22,456 bases of DNA from DAIOFH01 sp036745875. Lineage in GTDB: Bacteria; Planctomycetota; SZUA-567. Position numbers and translations under genes: made by a program. Every line of letters begins with the position of its first letter. The first letter of the stretch is position 1. Positions 6,973-13,769 of this stretch are shown piece by piece. Below the pieces are notes generated by a model. The model saw only the letters and a list, made by a program, of their open reading frames with translations. It did no database searches and was not told the origin of the DNA. The stretch spans positions 1-22,456 of the forward strand of contig DAIOFH010000060.1 of assembly GCA_036745875.1 (NCBI GenBank), read 5' to 3'.

Positions 6973-7977
6973 TTGAGCATATTGGCGTTGCTGCGGCTCC
7001 CAAGAGCGTTTTTGGCCATATCAGCCGTGTTGGCGGGATATGGCTTATTTCGTTTTTACGCCAATACCTCAGGCAACCAAAGGGTCGTGCCGTACCTTCT
7101 TATCGCAGGCGCACTGCTGACGATGGCGGACGCCGCCTGGACACTGATCTTCAAAACCGCGAAGGAAAACGCCTTTCCCGAGGGACCCAACTCCGGGCTT
7201 TCGACCGGTTCCGCCTGCCTGCTCGCCGGGTTCCTCACCATCGCCGGTCTGATGTGCGCGATGACGGGAGGGTTTGCCTCCTTTCGCACTGGCGGGGTAT
7301 TGGTATTGGTGATTCTGTTTAAGGCCGCGCTGTTCAGAAATGTGGAAATAATAACTCCCCTATTGCACGGGCTGATGGGCGGCCTGGTGTTTGTCCTGGG
7401 CATGACGGCGCACCCGTCGTTTATGGAAATGTTGAATATCCGTGAAACCCGCCTGCCGCCGACCTTCTTCGCCGTATACACAGCCATCACTTTTGTCCTG
7501 CAGCAGGTAAAGGAATCATCCCATCCGCGTGAGATTCCCGACTCCGACGATCTTGACAATGAAACCGCCTCCCGGCTCCTGACCCTCCGTGACGACACTA
7601 TAGACCGGGTAGTCGCCTGGGCCGGCGGGCTTGCCCTTATCGCCATTCCCCTTATCGCCGCCTGGATCATGCCTTGGCGCTGGCTGTCCTGGGTCATCCT
7701 CGGCTTTTTGGCCATCACCCTCCTGTTTCGCCTTATCCCGGTTCTCGTATATCGCACCAGAAAAGACCTCAACAATTTCATCGATTCCTCGGCGAGGGGA
7801 GGAGCATACCTCAATGCCGGTATAGTCGCCACCATTGGCGAATACCAGATGCGGGAAATTTATGACGGTTGGGAATTGCCGCTGCCTTCCAACGAGGAAC
7901 TGGTGGCTGTCGTGATAATTCTCATTTTGGCCGCTCCGGCCTGGCTGTTGCGAAAAACAGCGCCAGAGGGAGATTAA
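6973..7977 (+). CDS. UbiA prenyltransferase-like membrane protein, catalytic Asp motif apparently lost
   Basis: 334 aa with about eight hydrophobic segments. The layout follows the UbiA family: LLRLPRAFLAISAVLAGY at the start, then the first loop, then FKAALFRNVEIITPLLHGLMGGLVFVLGMTA in place of the family's K-R-T-P-L-L-G-P-L-x-M-G-L-C-R-G block, then LPPTFFAVYTAITFVLQQ. UbiA enzymes join prenyl chains to aromatic or other acceptors using NDxxDxxxD in the first loop. Here that site reads ADAAWTLIF (52-60), keeping one Asp only, and the following block is FPEGPNSGLS where RPxRPIPSG is usual. An active transferase is doubtful. The start is set at TTG 6973: GGAGGAGGAG (6956-6965) precedes it by 7 nt, and MSILALLRLPRAF is a normal family N-terminus. 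An in-frame ATG at 6844 would add 43 unlikely residues encoded partly by a tandem repeat. Confidence 0.68.
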   Translation: MSILALLRLPRAFLAISAVLAGYGLFRFYANTSGNQRVVPYLLIAGALLTMADAAWTLIFKTAKENAFPEGPNSGLSTGSACLLAGFLTIAGLMCAMTGGFASFRTGGVLVLVILFKAALFRNVEIITPLLHGLMGGLVFVLGMTAHPSFMEMLNIRETRLPPTFFAVYTAITFVLQQVKESSHPREIPDSDDLDNETASRLLTLRDDTIDRVVAWAGGLALIAIPLIAAWIMPWRWLSWVILGFLAITLLFRLIPVLVYRTRKDLNNFIDSSARGGAYLNAGIVATIGEYQMREIYDGWELPLPSNEELVAVVIILILAAPAWLLRKTAPEGD

Positions 7978-7981
7978 ACAG

Positions 7982-9385
7982 ATGATCAAAAAACGCCTGG
8001 CCATAGCGGCTGACAGCGTGCCCGAACCGCCTGCCTGGTTCGCTTGGCTGGCAGTGGCAGCCATGTTTTTGTTGCCGTTCCCGGCATTGAGCGGAATGCT
8101 GGGAGGCGAATGGCTGGCGTCGCACCTGTCGCCGGGAGAGTGGCTGCTGTTGCCCCTCGGCGTGTTGTCCATAACCATGGGCATACTGACCTTGAGCAAG
8201 ATCCCGGAACGGACGCTTTTGCCCCTATGGATAGCGGCCTTTTTGCCTGGTGCGCTGTGGCTTCTGGGGATTTGCCTGTCAATCGTTAAAAACGGCATCG
8301 GTGCAACCGGCGGCGACCTTCTGTTGGCCTGGCTGGTACGGTTGGTTTTTCCGACCCTCGCATTTCTCCCGCTGTTGTCGATTGGCAAATGGCGGGATCG
8401 GCTTTTTTGGGCGCTGGCGGCGGGGGTGGTTGTCAATGTCGCGGCAATTTTCGTTCAACTCTCCCAGTCTCCGGGGGGCAGATTCGACGCGTATGACTTT
8501 GCGCAGGCGGGTTTTTTTGAAAGCCAGCATGACTATGGCCTGTATTTGGCCCTGGCGCTTCCGCTCATCGCCGGATGGCGCGGCGGCGGCATACGAAAAG
8601 GCCGCGCCCTCGCCATGACGTTCTGCATGTTCTTGCTGCCGGCATTGGCTCTGAGCGTCCTGGTGTCGGGCGGCTTGTTGCTGGCTGCTCTCGCCGGGTT
8701 GACTGCGGCATGGGCGGTCTGGCGCGGGCATGCCTGGATTCTCGGAATTTTCCTTTGCCTTGTCATCATGGGCTATGGTTCGGACGACAACAAAAGTCGT
8801 GACAGGAACCAGCGCCTCCTTTTGGCCGCAACGCTGAGCCCGGTAAATACGGAAGGCGGGTTGTCCCTGCGCTTGGCTTCTTTTGACGCGGCTTTGGCCG
8901 TGTTCGTCGACAGACCTTTTTTAGGTATTGGGCCTGACACGTTCTTCACCGCATTCGGCAAGGACCCGAAACGAACCGGCGCTGATTTTGACGCTCCGCC
9001 TTGGTATGCGCAGGTGCTTGGTTCGGCCGGTATGATCGGACTTGGGTTGTGGTTTGTCCTTGTCGCGGAACTCTTCGGCCGGGCGGCAGGAAGGCGCGGC
9101 AAACCGTGCATCGAAACGGCCGGGGTAATCGGGGGAGCGGTGGGTCTTATCGCCGCAGGCATCTGGACAAATGTCCTGGCGTCCGGTCCGGGCGCGCTCG
9201 TTGGATTTATGCTTGCCCTTTCCATCCTGGAATCGGGGGCGGGGGAACCGGTGCAAGAAAGCCCGCGTCGCCGCCTGGCGTCCGATTCCATCATGATGCG
9301 CCGCACCAAGATCATGGAGCGCGTCAGTGGAAAGAATAAGAAGGCCGAGGACGCCAAGATAGAAGACGCGGCGGAAAAGCAATGA
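7982..9385 (+). CDS. O-antigen ligase/Wzy-like polytopic membrane protein
   Basis: 467 aa with roughly 10-11 membrane segments, then a charged, Lys/Glu-rich cytoplasmic tail from about residue 410. The family mark is the loop RLASFDAALAVFVDRPFLGIGPDTFFTAFG (about 300-330), which matches the Wzy_C/O-antigen ligase pattern of an Arg, an amphipathic helix, PxxGxGPxxF and a long extracytoplasmic loop. Proteins of this superfamily polymerise or ligate undecaprenyl-linked glycans, or attach glycans to proteins; which applies here cannot be told. It starts 4 nt after the UbiA-like gene behind AGAGGGAG and overlaps the next gene by ATGA, so the three are one transcription unit. No glycosyltransferase gene lies nearby, so it is outside the usual polysaccharide cluster. 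Confidence 0.78.
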   Translation: MIKKRLAIAADSVPEPPAWFAWLAVAAMFLLPFPALSGMLGGEWLASHLSPGEWLLLPLGVLSITMGILTLSKIPERTLLPLWIAAFLPGALWLLGICLSIVKNGIGATGGDLLLAWLVRLVFPTLAFLPLLSIGKWRDRLFWALAAGVVVNVAAIFVQLSQSPGGRFDAYDFAQAGFFESQHDYGLYLALALPLIAGWRGGGIRKGRALAMTFCMFLLPALALSVLVSGGLLLAALAGLTAAWAVWRGHAWILGIFLCLVIMGYGSDDNKSRDRNQRLLLAATLSPVNTEGGLSLRLASFDAALAVFVDRPFLGIGPDTFFTAFGKDPKRTGADFDAPPWYAQVLGSAGMIGLGLWFVLVAELFGRAAGRRGKPCIETAGVIGGAVGLIAAGIWTNVLASGPGALVGFMLALSILESGAGEPVQESPRRRLASDSIMMRRTKIMERVSGKNKKAEDAKIEDAAEKQ

Positions 9386-12177
9386 ACATGCCGCCAAACA
9401 CCCTGGTCAAAGGGATTATCGCGGCTTGCCGCGATAATCCGTTCCAGGAAAAGCTGCTCCTTGCACCCTCGTCCAGAATAGGGAGGCAGTGGCTGGACCA
9501 GGCCGCTTCCTACGGTCTTCTCGCCGTCAATATCCGCATCGGCGGCGTGACGCGACTGATCCGGGATTTGGCTGGACCGGGGCTGAATGTTGCCGGCCTC
9601 AACCACCCCACACCGGTCGAACGCTATGCCATTATTAAAAACATCCTCGCTTCCGACCGCACCGGCGTCGGCTATTTTTCATCACTCAAACCGACGCTTT
9701 CCGTACTGAGGATGATGGATCATTCCTTCTCCGATCTTGCGAATGCGGGGGTCCGCCATGCCGAAGCATTGCTGACCGCATCATATCCGCGCAAAAAGGC
9801 GGAAGAATTGTCCCGGCTGTATGCGCTTTTCCAGGTGCGAATGGAAAATGGAAAATTCGCCGGTCCGGCGCGGATTTTCGCCGAAGCTGTCGCCGCCTTG
9901 AAAAAACAAAAACAGCCCGCTTTCCTGCTTATCCCCCGTGACCTGCAGGAAAATCTTACCGGGCTTGAAAAACAGTTTATCGAGCTTTGGCCGAAGAAAC
10001 GGCAAATGCCGCTGCCTGTCGATACATCGGTGAAAGCGCGGCTCTCCTTCCGTGTGGCTGACGGCGACATGAACGAAGCGCGAAATGTATTCCGCACCGT
10101 AGTGGAAAACAAGCTGCGGCTGGACGAGGTCGAGGTTGCGCCGATTACGACGGCAGGCGTTACGGCCGTGTGTGCGGCGGCGTTCGAATACTTTTCCAAT
10201 ACTGAAGCGGGGCCATCGCGAATCGAGGATCTACCGTTGACTTTCGCCGACGGCATTCCCGGCGGCATAAGCAGGCCGGAACGGCTGCTTGATTTTTGGC
10301 TCAACTGGCTGGGGACGGACCGCCTAGCGGGAATGCTGGCTGAAGCATGTACCAGCGGCTTGTTGCGGGAAGAACGCTTTCTGCAGTCGAGAACGACGGC
10401 GGGAAAGATGCGTTCGTTTCTCCTGGCGCTCAGGGCGGAACCCGGCGCGAGGGGCATTCTCCGGGCTCTCGACGCCTGGCGGGGAAATGATACGGAAACG
10501 GCCGATCTTTGTCGCGCACTCGCACGGGATATTCTCGCGCCGCTGGCGGACGACAAGCACGGGGAGGCGGCGGGCATACTGGCGTCGGCTAAAAACCTGC
10601 TCGAAAACTGGTGCGGTGCGCGAGGCGAACTTGACAACTATGCGCTTGTCCGGCTTCTCGAAGATGATTTTCTATCCGGCGCCGCAAAACCGTGGCCCGA
10701 ATTTGACGCCCATGAATGGCTGGTTGAATTGACCAGGAATATGCGCCTGATGGGACAAGGGCCGCAGCCGGGAAAACTCCACGTTTCCAGCCTGCTGGGA
10801 GGCCATTCCGGCAGAGCGGCTACCTTTGTTACCCACCTGGACGAGGGTTCTTTCCCCGGCGGCGACGTGCAGGATCCGGTGCTTCTGGATTCGGAGCGGA
10901 AAAAGCTGTCGGAAGAGCTTGTCCTGTCCGGCGAACGGCGGAACCACAGGGAAAATGAATTACAGCGGCTTTTGTCGCGAATTCGCGGTGTGGCATACCT
11001 TTCCTGTTCGCGCGTCGATATCGCCACAACCGGAGAATTGTATCCGTGTGACGCGTTTTTGGAAAAACTCCATGCAGCCGATGCAGCCGGGACCGTCCAG
11101 GATCTCACGGCCGTTTCCGAACCGTTCATCCCTGCGGATCCGGAGCGCGCGCTGGATGATCGCGAATACGTTATGGCGAAATTACTGCCCGTCTCCGGCG
11201 ATGCCGGGGTGATCGCGGTTGATTCGCTTTATCCTTGGCTCGCCCGCGGCAGGGCGGCAGTGGAAGCGAGAAAAGACCATTCCCTGAATGGATACAACGG
11301 GCATATCCCGGAGGTGGGGACGGATTTCATAAACAGCCCCCGCCTGTTTTCAGCCAGCCAACTGGAATGTCTGTCCCGATGCCAACTCGAGTATTATTTC
11401 AAACATGTCCTACAGCTTGCCGAGCCTGACCGCTATCACCCGGAACGCCACATCTGGCTGGAGGCAAACGAGCGCGGCAGCCTCTTGCACCAGCTCTACA
11501 GCACTTATCTGCGCAAAATCAGGGACAACGCCGAAGCCGGATCGGAAGAAATGCTGCAGGCGGTGTTTGACGAAACGCTCGGTCGATGGGTGCGGGACAT
11601 CCCACCCCGCGACAGGTTGATATTCGAGCGCGAGCGCCGGGACCTGTATGATGCTGGCAGGATATTTTTACATGAGGAATTGAAAAGCGCCGGCAGCGCC
11701 GATCCCGTATATCTTGAAGCTGTTTTTGGCATGAAAGCGGGCGATGACGAAGAGCTGCTCGGTGACGCGGTGGAAATCAGCCTGCCTTCCGGCCGTTGGT
11801 TCAGGCTGCGCGGCAGGATAGACCGCGTCGACAGGCTGAAGACCGGCGGATTGGCGATCTGGGATTATAAGACCGGGAAGCCTGCCAAATATGCCAAGGA
11901 CACGGTTTTTTCGGACGGTATGAATTTGCAGGCCGGATTGTACATGGTCGCGATGGAGAAACTCGGTAAAGGCAGGGAACAAGTCGAGGAATCGGGATAC
12001 TATTTCCCCACCAGGCTTGGCGGCGGCATGAAAGTGAAAAGTGTCCAAAACGACCTCCAGCCGGTATTGGATCGTATCGACGCCCTTCTCGCCATGATCG
12101 AACAAGGAGAATTCCCCTTCGATCCGTTGGACAAAAGCCAATACGACCCTGGTGAGCTCGCTCCACTTTTCACATAG
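9382..12177 (+). CDS. AddB/RexB-like PD-(D/E)XK nuclease with inactive helicase part
   Basis: 931 aa. The order matches AddB-type (PF12705) proteins: an N-terminal helicase-like region beginning EKLLLAPSSRIGRQWLDQAA where Walker A would be but lacking GxxGxGKT, a middle region with VSSLLGGHSGRAATFVTHLDEGSFPGGDVQDPVLLDSERKKL, then a C-terminal nuclease. The nuclease carries SASQLECLSRCQLEYYF (about 657-673), D814 in GRIDRVD and D828-Y-K830 in WDYKTGKPAKY, a complete PD-(D/E)XK site. AddB processes double-strand breaks with AddA. Here C667 matches the first iron-sulfur Cys of AddB, but the three C-terminal cysteines are missing: the end reads PLDKSQYDPGELAPLFT. No addA lies in the window. ATG 9382 overlaps the upstream stop. 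The stop is 4 bp from the convergent truB stop. Confidence 0.83.
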   Translation: MNMPPNTLVKGIIAACRDNPFQEKLLLAPSSRIGRQWLDQAASYGLLAVNIRIGGVTRLIRDLAGPGLNVAGLNHPTPVERYAIIKNILASDRTGVGYFSSLKPTLSVLRMMDHSFSDLANAGVRHAEALLTASYPRKKAEELSRLYALFQVRMENGKFAGPARIFAEAVAALKKQKQPAFLLIPRDLQENLTGLEKQFIELWPKKRQMPLPVDTSVKARLSFRVADGDMNEARNVFRTVVENKLRLDEVEVAPITTAGVTAVCAAAFEYFSNTEAGPSRIEDLPLTFADGIPGGISRPERLLDFWLNWLGTDRLAGMLAEACTSGLLREERFLQSRTTAGKMRSFLLALRAEPGARGILRALDAWRGNDTETADLCRALARDILAPLADDKHGEAAGILASAKNLLENWCGARGELDNYALVRLLEDDFLSGAAKPWPEFDAHEWLVELTRNMRLMGQGPQPGKLHVSSLLGGHSGRAATFVTHLDEGSFPGGDVQDPVLLDSERKKLSEELVLSGERRNHRENELQRLLSRIRGVAYLSCSRVDIATTGELYPCDAFLEKLHAADAAGTVQDLTAVSEPFIPADPERALDDREYVMAKLLPVSGDAGVIAVDSLYPWLARGRAAVEARKDHSLNGYNGHIPEVGTDFINSPRLFSASQLECLSRCQLEYYFKHVLQLAEPDRYHPERHIWLEANERGSLLHQLYSTYLRKIRDNAEAGSEEMLQAVFDETLGRWVRDIPPRDRLIFERERRDLYDAGRIFLHEELKSAGSADPVYLEAVFGMKAGDDEELLGDAVEISLPSGRWFRLRGRIDRVDRLKTGGLAIWDYKTGKPAKYAKDTVFSDGMNLQAGLYMVAMEKLGKGREQVEESGYYFPTRLGGGMKVKSVQNDLQPVLDRIDALLAMIEQGEFPFDPLDKSQYDPGELAPLFT
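9413..9440. repeat. Perfect 13-bp inverted repeat (28-bp near-palindrome) in the 5' end of the AddB-like gene
   Basis: The arm GGATTATCGCGGC (9413-9425) and its exact reverse complement (9428-9440) are separated only by TT, so the RNA hairpin would have a CUUG tetraloop closed by 12 pairs. It starts 31 nt after the ATG at 9382 and encodes part of GIIAACRDNP. No T-tract follows, so it is not an ordinary terminator. It could slow translation or be a protein-binding site. Confidence 0.85.
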
Positions 12178-12181
12178 CTTT

Positions 12182-12904
12182 TTACTTCCCCGCCATGAAG
12201 AATTCCAATGGCTTCGCGTTGGCGCAAAGAAACGGCCCGATTGCCGTGCGGCGCAGGCTGGTCATGACAGCGCCGGTTTGCAGGATGTCGCCGATGTCGT
12301 TTATCAGTGTTCTGACATAAAAACCGCTGGAGACTTCCATGGTGAGTTGGCCAGAGTCGCCGTTGAAACAGTCAAGCCGGTGCGAGTAAATTTCCACTTC
12401 GCGCGGTGTGCGTTCCACTTCCTCGCCGCGACGGGCAAGCTTATAAAGCGGTACGCCGTTCTTCTTCAACGCGCTGTACATGGGCGGTAGTTGCTTGATC
12501 ATGCCTGAAAATCGTTGAAGCGCGACTTCCATTTCCCCCCGCTCGACAGGTGGCGTCCGGGTCGGTTGCCAATCTCCCAGTTGAGTGCCGGTACTGTCCT
12601 GGGTGTCGGTTTTTCGCCCAAGAACGAATTCGGCGACATATGTTTTAGGAAACTCCTGCACCGAGTCGAAAAGGCGGCTCGCATTGCCCGCCATGATGAC
12701 GAGAAGGCCGCTCGCCAGCGGATCAAGCGTTCCGGCATGTCCGACCCGCTTGAGTTTGAGATGGCGCTTCATTTTGCCGACGACAAAATTACTTGAGGGT
12801 CCGGACGGCTTGTCCACCAGCCAGATGCCGGGGACGGCGTCGCACAGGGACAGGGGATCGTTGTCGAATTGCGCCTTGATTTCCGGAAAGGGCGTTCCTT
12901 CCAT
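12182..12904 (-). CDS. truB: tRNA pseudouridine-55 synthase
   Basis: 240 aa. It makes pseudouridine 55 in the T-loop of most tRNAs. The catalytic block GHAGTLDPLASGLLVI has Asp61; before it are WLVDKPSGPSSNFVV and KRVGHAG, after it KTYVAEFVLGRKTDTQDSTG, QLPPMYSALKKNGVPLYKLARRG and the SGFYVRTLINDIG block. The protein stops soon after LRRTAIGPF, so it lacks the C-terminal PUA-like extension of E. coli TruB (314 aa); short forms like this are known in other bacteria. It follows pgeF after 15 nt on the same strand and probably shares its transcript. Ribosome site is weak (GGAAC). The neighbours rbfA, infB or ribF, often linked with truB, are not here. Confidence 0.96.
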   Translation of the reverse strand: MEGTPFPEIKAQFDNDPLSLCDAVPGIWLVDKPSGPSSNFVVGKMKRHLKLKRVGHAGTLDPLASGLLVIMAGNASRLFDSVQEFPKTYVAEFVLGRKTDTQDSTGTQLGDWQPTRTPPVERGEMEVALQRFSGMIKQLPPMYSALKKNGVPLYKLARRGEEVERTPREVEIYSHRLDCFNGDSGQLTMEVSSGFYVRTLINDIGDILQTGAVMTSLRRTAIGPFLCANAKPLEFFMAGK

Positions 12905-12919
12905 AGGTAAAATGTTCCT

Positions 12920-13642
12920 TTATTCGAACCAAATGGCGCTGATATGGCGCTGCGGGTCTTTACGCCGGTATGAGAAAAAGTATTTATCCATGTCGCGGGT
13001 GCACATGTCAATGGAGTAGATGGCGTCAGGATGCATTCCGGCTCCTGTCAGTTGATGCTTGGTCAATTGCCAGAGATTGACGGTGCGTTTTTCCGGGTCA
13101 AACCATGGTGCGAATTCGGGCGGCCACTCCTTTTCGAAATTGACGAACTCGGCCGCCGCAGGTCCGAGCGACGGCCCGCGCACGGCATAGAGCGACTTTG
13201 CCGTGCAGGAAAACAGGCGGCACAGCGCCTTGACCGCCGATCCGGGAAAATTCATCGCGTTGCCGCGCCAACCGACATGCAACCCGGCAACCGCCTTGCC
13301 GTCGTCCCGCGCGAAAAGGATTGGCTGGCAGTCGGCAGTTTTGACGATCAAGCCGGTATCGGGAGAACAAGTATACAACCCGTCGGCATCCACGAGCTTT
13401 TCCGGGGCGACAGTATCTTCGCCATGCGCCGGAACTATTATGTCGCCATGTACCTGGTTGATTTCCGCCCAGAAGGAAAATCCCGCTTTCCGCATAAATG
13501 CTTGACGGTTTCTAACATTGTTTCCGCGCCGGGCGGGGTCGCATTTCAGGGACATGTCGCCGGTATATGAAGTCGAAAACAGGCAGTGTACGCCTGCGAT
13601 GCCGGGAAAATCAAAAGGTATCGATAAAAGCTGACTCTGCAT
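12920..13642 (-). CDS. pgeF: Laccase-domain protein, peptidoglycan editing factor / purine nucleoside phosphorylase family (YfiH)
   Basis: 240 aa, cytoplasmic. The family motifs occur in order: NQVHGD (metal ligand His65), VDADGL, TADCQPILF (Cys105), GLHVGWRG (His122), GPSLGPAAAEF, and CTRDMDKYFFSYRRKD near the end. The His-Cys-His zinc site is complete, so activity is expected. Family members act on purine nucleosides, and E. coli YfiH keeps serine out of the peptidoglycan stem. The Cys found in many homologues in GPSIGPCC is Ala here. The longest frame starts at GTG 13675, but its AGGAA is only 2 nt from the start and the predicted transcript begins near 13697; ATG 13642, with AAGGAA 11 nt ahead, is preferred. 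It is divergent from pstS and leads into truB. Confidence 0.92.
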   Translation of the reverse strand: MQSQLLSIPFDFPGIAGVHCLFSTSYTGDMSLKCDPARRGNNVRNRQAFMRKAGFSFWAEINQVHGDIIVPAHGEDTVAPEKLVDADGLYTCSPDTGLIVKTADCQPILFARDDGKAVAGLHVGWRGNAMNFPGSAVKALCRLFSCTAKSLYAVRGPSLGPAAAEFVNFEKEWPPEFAPWFDPEKRTVNLWQLTKHQLTGAGMHPDAIYSIDMCTRDMDKYFFSYRRKDPQRHISAIWFE

Positions 13643-13675
13643 CGACAAACAATTCCTTAACGAAAAAAAATCCAC

Positions 13676-13715
13676 TTCCTAACATATTTCTAATATTTCC
13701 GTAATTATATCCTCA
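13676..13715 (+). promoter_or_regulatory. Candidate PhoB-binding array (four 7-bp units, 11-bp period) ahead of pstS
   Basis: Four units stand at exact 11-bp spacing: TTCCTAA (13676-13682), TTTCTAA (13687-13693), TCCGTAA (13698-13704) and ATCCTCA (13709-13715). Seven-base half sites with 4-bp AT-rich spacers are the geometry of Pho boxes bound by PhoB dimers. The base sequence is not the E. coli CTGTCAT, so this is a lineage-specific site if real. It lies 55-94 bp before the pstS start. No convincing pstS -10 was found; TTATCA at 13726-13731 is a weak candidate. Confidence 0.45.
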
Positions 13716-13732
13716 CACGCTTTCTTTATCAA
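13704..13732 (-). promoter_or_regulatory. Near-consensus sigma70 promoter for pgeF-truB
   Basis: On the minus strand TTGATA (13732-13727, 5 of 6) and a perfect TATAAT (13709-13704) are separated by exactly 17 bp, giving a start near 13697 and a leader of about 55 nt to ATG 13642. The -10 lies within units 3-4 of the candidate PhoB array, so PhoB bound for pst activation would cover this promoter. Confidence 0.6.
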
Positions 13733-13769
13733 TTCGCACATACCTGATGGCCAATAAAAAGGAGGAAGT

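Noticed and set aside
7516..8436. 306-codon open frame on the minus strand
   Set aside because: It is antisense to the UbiA-like and ligase-like genes, rich in Ser/Arg/Pro/Gly as GC-rich shadows are, and shows no recognisable domain or ribosome site.
11200..12177. Frameshift explaining the missing C-terminal cysteines of the AddB-like protein
   Set aside because: The frames on either side near the end give no Cys-rich AddB-like tail before a stop, so true replacement is more likely than a sequencing error.
12160..12200. Bidirectional terminator between the AddB-like gene and truB
   Set aside because: The stops are 4 bp apart and a short T-run exists, but no stem of useful length can be formed.
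13643..13769. Canonical E. coli-type Pho box (CTGTCAT repeats)
   Set aside because: No CTGTCAT-like unit is present; only the 11-bp phasing resembles a Pho box, so it is reported as a candidate with a different sequence.
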